Source: JANMDU01 sp031418715
Lineage (GTDB): Bacteria; Pseudomonadota; Gammaproteobacteria; Burkholderiales; Burkholderiaceae_C
Length of the DNA stretch: 64,000 nt
Assembly (NCBI GenBank): GCA_031418715.1
Contig: JANOJL010000067.1
Span: 124,001-188,000 of the forward strand
Reading direction: 5' to 3'
Positions 38,833-46,248 of this stretch are shown here, piece by piece; position 1 is the first letter of the stretch, and each line of letters starts with the position of its first letter. A program made the translations under genes and the position numbers. The notes under the pieces were generated by a model. The model was not told the origin of the DNA. It saw only the letters and a program-made list of their open reading frames with translations, and did not search any database.

Positions 38833-40245
38833 TCAGGCATGCAGGGCGATCAACTCCAGCGATGTTTTGCGCGTCCATGCCGGGGTGTTCATGTGCTTGA
38901 GCAGTAAACGGTAGGTGTCCAAATCAAAGGCCAGCGCCTCGTGGCTGCTCACCACCTCTTGTAAGGCCGCTTCATCAGAGACCGTCGCCAGATGACACCA
39001 TTGGTCAAACACATGAATTTCCGTGCGGCCACTGGCCTCCGAGTATTCGCGAAAACCGATTTTTCCGGGATGCGGCCACACTTGCAATTGCTGCTTGGCC
39101 AATGCCAGTTGCAAACGCAGGCGATGCAATTCAGGTTTTTCTTGGCCCGAGCACACGCCTTTGCAGCGCCCGAGCTGGTGCGCAAAGCACCGGCCTTTGC
39201 CTGCTTCTAGCCCCAGCGCTTGAGGGCACAGCTCATGCTCGGCGACCAGGGTATGCAAAGCCTCCACCGCTTGATTCTTGGAGCGGTACACGCCATACAT
39301 TTGCGCAAAATTCTGGGGTCGCAAATCGTCTCCGCGCACCAAGCTCAGCAGTGGCCGCGCGTTCGCATCATCAGCCAATTGCCAAGCGCAGAGGCTGCGT
39401 TCGCGGCGCAATTGACGGTTAAAAATGGGCTGCATCTCTTTTACCAGCCGCGCCTCCAGCAGCAAAGCGCCCAGCTCGCCCGGTGTCTCGCGCCACTCGA
39501 TGCGACGAATCTCCTGCGCCATGCGCATCTCGCGCGCCTGCGTGAGGCTGGCCTGAAAATGCGACATCACCCGCGAGCGCATCGTCACGCTTTTGCCAAT
39601 GTAGAGCGGAATCTTGCCCTCGCCATAAAAAAGATACACGCCGGGTACATCAGGAATGCTGGCAATCTCCGTCTCCAGCATCGCTGGCACCGCCGCGCTG
39701 CCGCCCAACAGTTTCGCCGCATGCAAGCTCACCACATCCAAACCCAGCTCTTGCACCGCCTGCGCCAGCCAAGCCTCCACCAAATCCACATCACCCATCG
39801 CGCGATGCCGCGCCATCGTCGTCAAGCTGTGGCGCTGCATGATGGCATCCAAGCTGTGGCTTTTATACTGCGGATACAGCTTGCGTGAGAGGCGCACGCT
39901 GCACAAGGTCTTCACATTCAAGGTCACGCCGATCCGCGCAAACTCATGCAACAAAAACCCATGGTCAAAGCGCGCGTTATGCGCCACCAACACCGCGCCA
40001 TCCAACAAAGCCAGCAGCTCATCACCCAGTTTTTCAAAACTTGGCGCTTCTTCCACCATTTGGTCGCTGATACCCGTCAGCTTTTGAATGAAAAAAGGAA
40101 TACGGCAATCCGGATTGACCAAACTGCTCCAACGCTTGACTTCCACGCCCTCTTCAAACCGCACCGCAGCAATCTCAGTGATGCGGCTCGTCAAAGCGTT
40201 ACCGCCTGTGGTTTCTAGATCTAGTATGACGTAGCAGGGAAGCAT
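38833..40245 (-). CDS. DnaQ-like exonuclease fused to GIY-YIG nuclease
   Basis: From ATG 40245 the product is 470 residues. Residues about 5-165 are a DEDD exonuclease of the DnaQ type (DLETTGG, HNARFDHGFL, HRAMGDVDLVEAW). From about 200 there is a GIY-YIG nuclease (VPGVYLFYGEGKIPLYIGKS), followed by a UvrC-like cysteine-rich segment with CPQALGL and CFAHQLGRCKGVCSG. This architecture is known from other bacteria and is linked to DNA repair, as in the UvrC-like protein Cho joined to a proofreading-type exonuclease. tRNA-Gly and dnaB follow upstream on the same strand. Confidence 0.88.
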   Translation of the reverse strand: MLPCYVILDLETTGGNALTSRITEIAAVRFEEGVEVKRWSSLVNPDCRIPFFIQKLTGISDQMVEEAPSFEKLGDELLALLDGAVLVAHNARFDHGFLLHEFARIGVTLNVKTLCSVRLSRKLYPQYKSHSLDAIMQRHSLTTMARHRAMGDVDLVEAWLAQAVQELGLDVVSLHAAKLLGGSAAVPAMLETEIASIPDVPGVYLFYGEGKIPLYIGKSVTMRSRVMSHFQASLTQAREMRMAQEIRRIEWRETPGELGALLLEARLVKEMQPIFNRQLRRERSLCAWQLADDANARPLLSLVRGDDLRPQNFAQMYGVYRSKNQAVEALHTLVAEHELCPQALGLEAGKGRCFAHQLGRCKGVCSGQEKPELHRLRLQLALAKQQLQVWPHPGKIGFREYSEASGRTEIHVFDQWCHLATVSDEAALQEVVSSHEALAFDLDTYRLLLKHMNTPAWTRKTSLELIALHA

Positions 40246-40292
40246 GGGTGATGAAGAAAATAGAAACAGCCCTTGAAGGGCTGCAGTCATTT

Positions 40293-40366
40293 TGGAGCGG
40301 GTGAAGGGGATCGAACCCTCGTATCGAGCTTGGGAAGCTAGCGTTCTACCATTGAACTACACCCGC
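40293..40366 (-). tRNA. tRNA-Gly (anticodon CCC)
   Basis: Read on the minus strand, the 74-base gene begins GCGGGTGTAGTTCAATGG and ends CACCCGCTCCA with encoded CCA. The anticodon loop TTCCCAA gives CCC (glycine), and the T-loop is TTCGATC. Confidence 0.95.
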
Positions 40367-40384
40367 GTAAATCACAGTTTACCG

Positions 40385-41827
40385 CTAAAAATCATCGCTC
40401 ATACCCGCTGCAAGATTCTCAAACTTGGTGATCGGTTTCAAAAAGGCAAGCTTGCAAGTGCCCGTCGGGCCGTTACGTTGCTTGGCGATGATGATCTCGG
40501 CCACGCCGGGTTCTTTGCTGTCTTTGTTGTAGTAATCGTCGCGGTAGATGAACATGATCACGTCTGCATCTTGCTCAATCGCTCCGGATTCACGCAAATC
40601 GCTCATCATCGGGCGCTTATCCGTGCGCTGTTCCACGCCGCGATTGAGCTGCGAAAGCGCGATCACGGGGCATTGCAGTTCTTTGGCCAGCATCTTCAAG
40701 CCACGCGAAATTTCGCCCAGCTCAGTGGCGCGGTTGTCGCCATCGCTGCCTCGGTTGCCACTCATCAGTTGCAAATAATCGACCACAATCAGGCCAAGCT
40801 TGCCGCCCATTTGCCGCGCCAAGCGCCGCGCATTCGCTCGCAGCTCCGAAGCCGTGAGGCCAGGCGTTTCGTCGATATGCAGCGAAATATTGCGCAGCTT
40901 TTCAATGGCTTCTACCAAGCGCGGCCATTCGTCATCACTGAGCTTTCCGGTGCGCAAATGCCCTTGATCAATCCGCCCAATCGAGCCGACGATACGCACC
41001 GCGAGTTGCGATGCGCCCATCTCCATGGAGAACACGGCCACTGGTAGACCTTCGTTTAAAGCAACGTGCTCGGCGATATTGATAGCCAGGGCAGTTTTCC
41101 CCATTGACGGCCGAGCAGCCAGCACGATCAAATCGCCAGCTTGCATGCCAGAAGTCATCCGATCAAAATCATAAAAACCTGTGGGCACGCCAGTGATGTC
41201 GTTGGGGTTTTTCGACATCTCTTCGACGCGCTCGATCAGCGCGGTAACGAGACTTTCCATTGAGTGGAAGCCTTGCTTTAAGCGCGAGCCTTCTTCGCCA
41301 ATGGCGAAAATTTTGCGCTCAGCTTCATCCAAAATCTCAGCGACTGGCCTGCCCTGCGTGGTGAACGCGCTGGTAGAGATTTCATCGCTCGCGCCCACGA
41401 GTTTGCGCAGAATCGAGCGCTCGCGCACGATCTCGGCATAGCGGCGAATGTTGCCTGCGCTTGGCACGTATTGCGCCAATTGGTTGAGATAGATCAACCC
41501 GCCAATTTCATCGGCCTTGCCCTGCGATTGCAAACGCTCATAGACCGTGATCACATCTGCTGGCTTGCTGGCATTGATCAGCGAGCTGATCGCGGCGTAA
41601 ATAAGCCGATGCTCGTAGCGATAAAAATCGGTATCAATCAGCAAATCGCCGACGCGATCCCAAGCACCGTTGTCGAGCAGCAAACCGCCAAGCACGCTGG
41701 ATTCAGCTTCAATGCTGTGCGGCGGCACACGCAGCTGCGCAATCAGCGGATCAGGGCTGGGCAGATGGTAATCAGGGACATGATCAGAGGCGTATTCGTC
41801 ATCGACGACAGAGAGTTCAGCAGACAT
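40385..41827 (-). CDS. dnaB: Replicative DNA helicase DnaB
   Basis: From ATG 41827 the protein is 480 residues. It has the N-terminal DnaB domain (LRVPPHSIEAESSVLGGLLL), the linker, and a RecA-like motor with Walker A ARPSMGKTALAIN, PVAVFSMEMGASQL, LIVVDYLQLMSGN and DLRESGAIEQDADVIMFIYR. It is the ring helicase of the replication fork. An N-terminal in-frame extension to 41869 is unlikely, since the 41855-41895 region has TGTGGACAAG-type boxes. It lies 18 bases from tRNA-Gly. Confidence 0.96.
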   Translation of the reverse strand: MSAELSVVDDEYASDHVPDYHLPSPDPLIAQLRVPPHSIEAESSVLGGLLLDNGAWDRVGDLLIDTDFYRYEHRLIYAAISSLINASKPADVITVYERLQSQGKADEIGGLIYLNQLAQYVPSAGNIRRYAEIVRERSILRKLVGASDEISTSAFTTQGRPVAEILDEAERKIFAIGEEGSRLKQGFHSMESLVTALIERVEEMSKNPNDITGVPTGFYDFDRMTSGMQAGDLIVLAARPSMGKTALAINIAEHVALNEGLPVAVFSMEMGASQLAVRIVGSIGRIDQGHLRTGKLSDDEWPRLVEAIEKLRNISLHIDETPGLTASELRANARRLARQMGGKLGLIVVDYLQLMSGNRGSDGDNRATELGEISRGLKMLAKELQCPVIALSQLNRGVEQRTDKRPMMSDLRESGAIEQDADVIMFIYRDDYYNKDSKEPGVAEIIIAKQRNGPTGTCKLAFLKPITKFENLAAGMSDDF

Positions 41828-41854
41828 GCGCTTATTGTGCCTTTGAACACGCTT

Positions 41855-41895
41855 TGAGCCTGTGGACAAGTCTGTGGAGATTCGGTGAATTGCTC
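41855..41895. promoter_or_regulatory. DnaA-box-like pair before dnaB
   Basis: CCTGTGGACAAGTCTGTGGA followed by GGTGAATT and CTGTATAT. TGTGGACAA is one base from the complement of the consensus DnaA box. The same arrangement occurs at 44335-44380. Confidence 0.45.
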
Positions 41896-41933
41896 TGTAT
41901 ATTTTTTTAGCGTTGCAAAGTCAGCGCGCTAAT

Positions 41934-41992
41934 CACTATCAATTACATAGCATAAAGCACAGACTCTATAACAGGTAGAGGCCTAAAATCCA
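41934..41992 (-). repeat. Dispersed repeat copy before dnaB
   Basis: CACTATCAATTACATAGC, GCAC, CTCTATAACAGG, GGCCTAAAATCC follow the inverse-orientation landmarks closely. Confidence 0.65.
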
Positions 41993-41993
41993 T

Positions 41994-42026
41994 AAAAAAG
42001 CCCGCAGGTTGCTCAGCGGGCTTTTC
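41994..42026 (-). terminator. Terminator after the cupin gene
   Basis: AAAAAAGCCCGC, loop AGGTTGCTCA, GCGGGCTTTT is a strong stem-loop downstream of the leftward cupin gene. It and about 45 bases beyond it resemble the terminator modules at 45021 and 48644. Confidence 0.85.
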
Positions 42027-42064
42027 TCGTCAGGCGCATCGAGCTGAACCCTCCTCTTCTCAGA

Positions 42065-42718
42065 TCAAGCCAAGTGACCCACTTTCACCAGAATCAAGCA
42101 TCCGTCGGTCGAATAGGGCTGATGCACGCTCAAATGGGGGCTGCGTACCCATGTTCCTTGGGGATAGTCGCCGTACTCATCCTGAAAGGTGCCTTCCAGC
42201 ACGAAGATTTCTTCGCCGCCATCGTGCCGATGCCGATTGAAGTGAGTGCCCGGCGCCCATCGCACCAGTGCGGTATGTGTCCTACCGAATTGACTGAGCA
42301 CCAACACCTGCAGACCGCGCACCAGACCTTGACCCCAACGCCAATCTGCCGGGCGCACCACGATCCTTTCAGAGTCGCCCGCTTCCAACTGCCGTAGCTT
42401 GACAAACAGGGTGCAGCCTGTCGTGCTTCTTGGTGCATGCGAGCTGCCATCCGGGTTCTTGATGTAAGTGCCGGCGGGGTAGACGCCGTGCTCATCGGCA
42501 AACTCCCCTTCCAACACAAAGATCTCTTCACCCGACGGGTGTGCATGCGAGGGAAACACCGCTCCCGCTTCGTAGCGAACGATGCTGGTGGCGCGTGCAT
42601 CTTCTGTGCCGTCCCGAGCCAGCAAACGCCGCTGCACACCCGTCGCAGGGCTGGGCTGCCAAGGCAGCTGCGCCGAGCGAACGGCGACGCGCTGGGACAA
42701 GTCTTCGTTGAGTTTCAT
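42065..42718 (-). CDS. Double-cupin protein (ChrR-like cupin)
   Basis: The 217-residue protein contains two tandem cupin units: FPSHAHPSGEEIFVLEGEFA and DEHGVYPAGTYIKNPDGSSH, then FNRHRHDGGEEIFVLEGTFQ and DEYGDYPQGTWVRSPHLS. Each has the two histidines and glutamate of a metal site. It resembles the cupin half of ChrR anti-sigma factors without the zinc-binding ASD, so it may be an enzyme or sensor instead. It starts 12 bases after the stop of the ABM-like gene, forming a two-gene operon. Metal and substrate unknown. Confidence 0.8.
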   Translation of the reverse strand: MKLNEDLSQRVAVRSAQLPWQPSPATGVQRRLLARDGTEDARATSIVRYEAGAVFPSHAHPSGEEIFVLEGEFADEHGVYPAGTYIKNPDGSSHAPRSTTGCTLFVKLRQLEAGDSERIVVRPADWRWGQGLVRGLQVLVLSQFGRTHTALVRWAPGTHFNRHRHDGGEEIFVLEGTFQDEYGDYPQGTWVRSPHLSVHQPYSTDGCLILVKVGHLA

Positions 42719-42730
42719 ATGCCCTGCACT

Positions 42731-43105
42731 TTACTGCACTGAATAGATGCGCACTTCTGGGGCGGCCTTGAGCAAAGGCTTCAGACCGACCACGACATCT
42801 TTTGTGAAGATCTCGCTGGTGAGATACGCCTCGGCCTGTTTGCGATTGGCAAAGCCATGCAACACCTGCACATCGTCATCACGGATCAGCAGCTCTTTCG
42901 ACTTGGCGCCCGGCGTCTTAGTCAGGAACGGTTGCTTGTATTTGGCGTAGATGGCGCCAGCCGCTGCCCGATCCTGCGGGTCGACCTTGAGCGTGATCTC
43001 AAGATAGGCTTTTTCTGCGAATGCCAAGCTGGGCAGTGCCACAGCCAATGCAAGCAAAAATGCAGATATGAATTTGGATGCCTTAGAGACGGGGGAATAT
43101 GCCAT
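42731..43105 (-). CDS. Secreted ABM-like small protein
   Basis: The 124-residue protein has a signal peptide (FISAFLLALAVALPSLAFAE) and a mature ferredoxin-like body (AYLEITLKVDPQDRAAAGAI, KSKELLIRDDDVQVLHGFAN, AYLTSEIFTKDVVVGLKPLL) like antibiotic-biosynthesis-monooxygenase-type dimeric alpha-beta barrels. The fold is common in stress and quinone-linked enzymes. It is the first gene of the cupin operon, divergent from a LysR gene, and is probably induced by that regulator. Confidence 0.65.
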   Translation of the reverse strand: MAYSPVSKASKFISAFLLALAVALPSLAFAEKAYLEITLKVDPQDRAAAGAIYAKYKQPFLTKTPGAKSKELLIRDDDVQVLHGFANRKQAEAYLTSEIFTKDVVVGLKPLLKAAPEVRIYSVQ

Positions 43106-43244
43106 GAATTTCTCCTAATGAATGGGGTTATGCCGTCGAGTCACGTGATCGAATTGATCACGTGGCTGGACTTTGCGCAGGATGTGATTGATAGAGAAAT
43201 TGTCTTTTCGCATCTAATATATTCACGCATGCTATAAATACGGC

Positions 43245-44171
43245 ATGAACCTCAGTCAACTCAAGTTTGCCAGCGCGGTCGCTTCAACAGGATCGTTCAC
43301 CACGGCCGCTGCGCAGTGTTGCGTCACGCAGCCCACGCTTTCCAACGGTATTGCTCAATTGGAAAGCGAGTTAGGGGAGCGATTGTTCGTCCGCACGACC
43401 CGCAAGGTGGCGCTAACGCCTTTTGGGATGCACCTTGTGCCCTACCTTGACCAAGTGCTGAGTGCGCAAACCAGTCTGGTGCAACAGGCGCAGGTCTTCC
43501 TCAAGCCAGATAAGCGATTGATCCGCATCGGCACCTCGCCTCTGATCAGCGCCAAATTGCTTCGACTGATGATTGAGCCGTTTCGGCTGCGTAGCCCTGA
43601 CGTGGACGTGGTGCTGCGCGAGATGAACATGGCAGACCTGTACCGCATGCTCGCAGCAGGCCTTTTAGACTTCGTGTTTGGCGTTGCCCATGTGCACAAA
43701 GGCGCATGGACCTCCACCCTTTTGTATGAAGAGCCTTTGGTGTTCATCCCTCGAGGTGCCAACGATCGCAAAGGGCTACGAACCACCGCGGTGCAACTCA
43801 AAGACATCGCCGCTGAAACCTACGTCATGGTGCCTGATGCATGCGGCTTGGCACAGGCGACGCGCGCATTGTTTCGCAGCCAACGGCGCAAGCTCCATGA
43901 GTACTCGGGCGAGGCCATGAGTTACCAAGTGCTGGAGGAATGGGCGGCATTGGGTATCGGCGCCGCCATCTTGCCAAAGTCAAAAGTGACGTCGAGCAAA
44001 GCGCATGCATTGGCGATTACCGACAAAGCGGGTGACGACATCCGCATCAGCTTCGAGGCGAGCTGGTCACGCACCGGCATCCAAGCAGACCATTTACAAG
44101 ATTTTTCTAAACACCTTCGTCAGATTGTTCCGGAAATCGTGAGGGGCTTGGGGTCTGGCTTGAAGCACTGA
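43245..44171 (+). CDS. LysR-family regulator of the cupin operon
   Basis: The 308-residue protein has the LysR N-terminal helix-turn-helix (SQLKFASAVASTGSFTTAAA, QLESELGERLFVRTTRK) and an effector domain with two subdomains (RIGTSPLISAKLLRLMIEPF, LLDFVFGVAHVHKGAWTSTL). It faces the ABM/cupin genes across a 139-base gap. That divergent arrangement is the standard setting for a LysR protein acting on its neighbour. Cysteines at CCVT near residue 25 and in MVPDACGLAQ are candidates for redox sensing, but this is inference. Confidence 0.88.
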   Translation: MNLSQLKFASAVASTGSFTTAAAQCCVTQPTLSNGIAQLESELGERLFVRTTRKVALTPFGMHLVPYLDQVLSAQTSLVQQAQVFLKPDKRLIRIGTSPLISAKLLRLMIEPFRLRSPDVDVVLREMNMADLYRMLAAGLLDFVFGVAHVHKGAWTSTLLYEEPLVFIPRGANDRKGLRTTAVQLKDIAAETYVMVPDACGLAQATRALFRSQRRKLHEYSGEAMSYQVLEEWAALGIGAAILPKSKVTSSKAHALAITDKAGDDIRISFEASWSRTGIQADHLQDFSKHLRQIVPEIVRGLGSGLKH

Positions 44172-44245
44172 CATCTGCGCCTTAGATCGGCTCATGAAAA
44201 CAAGCTTGCACTGTCATAATATCTAGTCCATGCATCGAGATATGC

Positions 44246-44310
44246 TACTTATTTAATAGCACTCTGCACAATAAATACAACGGCTATCTGCCTAAAATGC
44301 TCCAAAAATG
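44246..44310 (-). repeat. Dispersed repeat copy, best-preserved inverse form
   Basis: TGCTACTTATTTAATAGCAC, TCTGCAC, AATAAATACAACGGC and CTGCCTAAAATGCTCC show the full unit in one orientation and were used as the reference for the others. Confidence 0.75.
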
Positions 44311-44334
44311 CAACAAAGCGATCAAGCCTCGACC

Positions 44335-44380
44335 TGTGGACAAGCTTGTGGATATGTGGTGAATTTCACTGTATATCTCA
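44335..44380. promoter_or_regulatory. DnaA-box-like pair before the DUF302 gene
   Basis: CCTGTGGACAAGCTTGTGGA, GGTGAATT, CTGTATAT match the block next to dnaB at 41855-41895 in order and spacing. Confidence 0.4.
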
Positions 44381-44448
44381 GCGAATCTACGGCTTTTGTA
44401 AGGACAGCGGCCACCCGACGACTAATTGCCTCATCCTTGGAGAAAAAC

Positions 44449-44937
44449 ATGCTGACACATCTTTCCTTGCGCCGCTTCGCTGGCCTTTTAAGTATCGCTG
44501 TATTGAGCGGCTGCGCTGCCACCGCCATGGCACCCGCCCCTACCACCCCCGAAGGCCTGGTCACCTTGAGTAGCCCGCGCTCGGCCAAAGAGACGATGGA
44601 CCGATTAGAGGCCAGCGTGAAGGAAAAAGGCTTTGCCGTCGTCGCGCGTGTAGACCATGCTGCTGGTGCCACCCGCGTCGGCAAAACCCTGCGCCCCACC
44701 GAGCTGCTCATTTTCGGCAACCCCGCAGGCGGCACGTTACTCATGGAATGCAGCCAAACAGCCGGTATCGAACTACCGCTCAAAGCCTTGGTGTGGAGCG
44801 ACGCTGCAGGCAAAGTCATGCTCAGCTACAACGATCCAAGCTACATCACCAAACGCCACAACGCGCCCGCCTGCGCCGCTGCCGCCGGCATGAGCCAAAC
44901 CTTGGGCGGCATCATGAACGCTGTGGTTGCGCCTTGA
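44449..44937 (+). CDS. DUF302-type lipoprotein
   Basis: From ATG 44449 the product is 162 residues. It has a lipoprotein signal (LSLRRFAGLLSIAVLSGCAA, cysteine at residue 22 or so), then a DUF302 domain (SAKETMDRLEASVKEKGFAV, VARVDHAAGATRVGK, RPTELLIFGNPAGGTLLMEC, GIELPLKALVWSDAAGKVML, LSYNDPSYITKRH). DUF302 proteins are small cytoplasmic or periplasmic proteins with no settled function, sometimes tied to redox or metal stress. TTGGAGAAAAAC precedes the ATG. A terminator-like repeat module follows. Confidence 0.82.
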   Translation: MLTHLSLRRFAGLLSIAVLSGCAATAMAPAPTTPEGLVTLSSPRSAKETMDRLEASVKEKGFAVVARVDHAAGATRVGKTLRPTELLIFGNPAGGTLLMECSQTAGIELPLKALVWSDAAGKVMLSYNDPSYITKRHNAPACAAAAGMSQTLGGIMNAVVAP

Positions 44938-44944
44938 TATGAAT

Positions 44945-45015
44945 CTGATTTGCTATCTATTTAATAGCAAATAACGCAATAAATACGCCGGCTATCTACC
45001 TAAGAAGCTTCAAAA
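44945..45015 (-). repeat. Dispersed repeat copy near the aceA fragment
   Basis: GATTTGCTATCTATTTAATA, GCAATAAATACGCCGG and TCTACCTAAGAAGC follow the inverse-orientation landmarks. It borders the terminator at 45021, as the copy at 48563 borders the one at 48644. Confidence 0.7.
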
Positions 45016-45020
45016 CAATA

Positions 45021-45050
45021 AAAAAGCCCGCAGATCACTCTGCGGGCTTT
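45021..45050 (-). terminator. Terminator module, copy next to the aceA fragment
   Basis: AAAAAGCCCGCAGATCACTC, TGCGGGCTTT is a stem-loop nearly identical to the one after the intact aceA gene. Confidence 0.85.
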
Positions 45051-45099
45051 GACTTTGAGCGCAAACGAATCTGCGCTCAGCTCTGGTCAGGAGCGGATA

Positions 45100-45440
45100 T
45101 CAATGCGTGCCATCCATGAACTGCTCGTCTTCCGTGGAGCCTTTCAGGGCTGCAGTCGATGCATTGGCTTCAATGGTGGTGGTCACGGCATCGAAGTAAC
45201 CGGTGCCCACTTCGCGCTGATGCTTCACAGCGGTGAAGCCGCGCTCGGCTGCTTTGAACTCTTTCTCTTGCAGCTCAACGAAGGCGGTCATGTTGTTGCG
45301 AGCATAGCCGTAGGCCAGATCAAACATGCCGTAGTTCAGTGAATGGAAGCCAGCCAAGGTGATGAACTGGTATTTGTAGCCCATCGCGCCGAGCTCGCGC
45401 TGGAATTTGGCGATTGTGGCGTCGACGAGTTTTTTGATAT
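45100..45440 (-). pseudogene. Broken copy of the aceA 3' end
   Basis: The frame carries residues matching the last 110 of the intact isocitrate lyase almost exactly (ATIAKFQRELGAMGYKYQFI, TLAGFHSLNYGMFDLAYGYA, RNNMTAFVELQEKEFKAAER, EDEQFMDGTH). The match stops at about 45440, where unrelated codons (NSNLTIHIKKLV) are joined. It has no catalytic part and no start of its own. The DNA is about 93-95% identical to 48723-49060 by eye, so the duplication is fairly recent, with the difference mostly at third positions. Confidence 0.88.
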
Positions 45441-45477
45441 GAATGGTGAGATTCGAATTTGATCGCGTTGGAGAGCT

Positions 45478-45545
45478 GGACACTACTGAATTTATAGCAC
45501 TTCGCGCAGGCTCGTAGCCGGCGAAGTGCTCAAAACATCTTAAAA
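45478..45545 (-). repeat. Dispersed repeat copy at the aceA fragment break
   Basis: GACACTACTGAATTTATAGC, TTCGCGCAGG, GTAGCCGGCG follow the inverse landmarks. It lies within 40 bases of the place where aceA homology stops. Confidence 0.6.
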
Positions 45546-45594
45546 AGTGCAGGACGTCTACAAAGCCTCGGCAATTTGCGAAAAGCAACTTGCT

Positions 45595-45882
45595 TCAAGC
45601 AAACGCCATCTCTCGCACATTACCCAAATCAAGCGTTTGCCGCGCTTGCCATAAATCGTATTGATCCTGCATAGCAAGCCAGCTCTCAGGCGAGCGGCCT
45701 AAAGTTTTAGATAAACGCAGCGCCATCTCTGGGCTCACGCCGCTTTGCCCTAGCAACAAGCGATTTAGCGTGGACGCTGCAACGCCCAAGGCAAGCGCGA
45801 GCTCGCGCCCGCTGTAGCCGCTGGGTTCAAGATAAATCTCTTGGATAAATGCGCCGGGATGGGGTGGGTTATGCATCATCAT
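45595..45882 (-). CDS. higA: Antitoxin HigA
   Basis: The 95-residue protein is a standard HigA: NPPHPGAFIQEIYLEPSGYS, ELALALGVAASTLNRLLLGQ, then SGVSPEMALRLSKTLGRSPE and WLAMQDQYDLWQAR. This is the XRE-type helix-turn-helix used both to bind toxin and to repress the operon. Its start overlaps the toxin gene's stop by one base. It is the second gene of the HigBA unit, toxin first, as usual for this family. Confidence 0.92.
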   Translation of the reverse strand: MMMHNPPHPGAFIQEIYLEPSGYSGRELALALGVAASTLNRLLLGQSGVSPEMALRLSKTLGRSPESWLAMQDQYDLWQARQTLDLGNVREMAFA

Positions 45883-46160
45883 CAGTGGTAATCCTCATAA
45901 TCAATCACGTAAACATTGCCGTCTTTAAATTCAAAAGTCACTCGCCAGTTGCCATTGACCCAAATCGACCAACGCTTCAGCCCTGCTCCTTTGAGCGGGT
46001 GCAAACGAAAGCCATGAATATCCATATCCTCAATGGTCTGAGCCGTATGAAGCGCCGTTAGTTGCAACGTTAAACGCCTTGCGTGCGCTGCTTGAACACC
46101 TGCTGCGCTGCCTGTTTCAAACAATTTACGCAAACCTTTGTGTTTGAAAGATACGATCAT
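45882..46160 (-). CDS. higB: Toxin HigB (mRNA interferase)
   Basis: From ATG 46160 the product is 92 residues and matches HigB: MIVSFKHKGLRKLFETGSAA, RLTLQLTALHTAQTIEDMDI, HGFRLHPLKGAGLKRWSIWV and NGNWRVTFEFKDGNVYVIDY, EDYH. These are the RelE-fold positions that cut mRNA on the ribosome. It is the first gene of the HigBA pair. The pair lies between the aceA fragment and the PdxR-like gene. Confidence 0.92.
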   Translation of the reverse strand: MIVSFKHKGLRKLFETGSAAGVQAAHARRLTLQLTALHTAQTIEDMDIHGFRLHPLKGAGLKRWSIWVNGNWRVTFEFKDGNVYVIDYEDYH

Positions 46161-46248
46161 GCCTTGATTGTACCGCAGTGCGCAACACGCGGCATATTGA
46201 GCATCCGTGTTTCGCACCTAGATCCAATGGTCAAGATATTGATTGCTT

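Noticed and set aside
45100..45588. A full-length independent gene of 162 codons
   Set aside because: Its last 110 codons are the aceA end, and the first part is unrelated and repeat-derived; treated as a broken copy instead.
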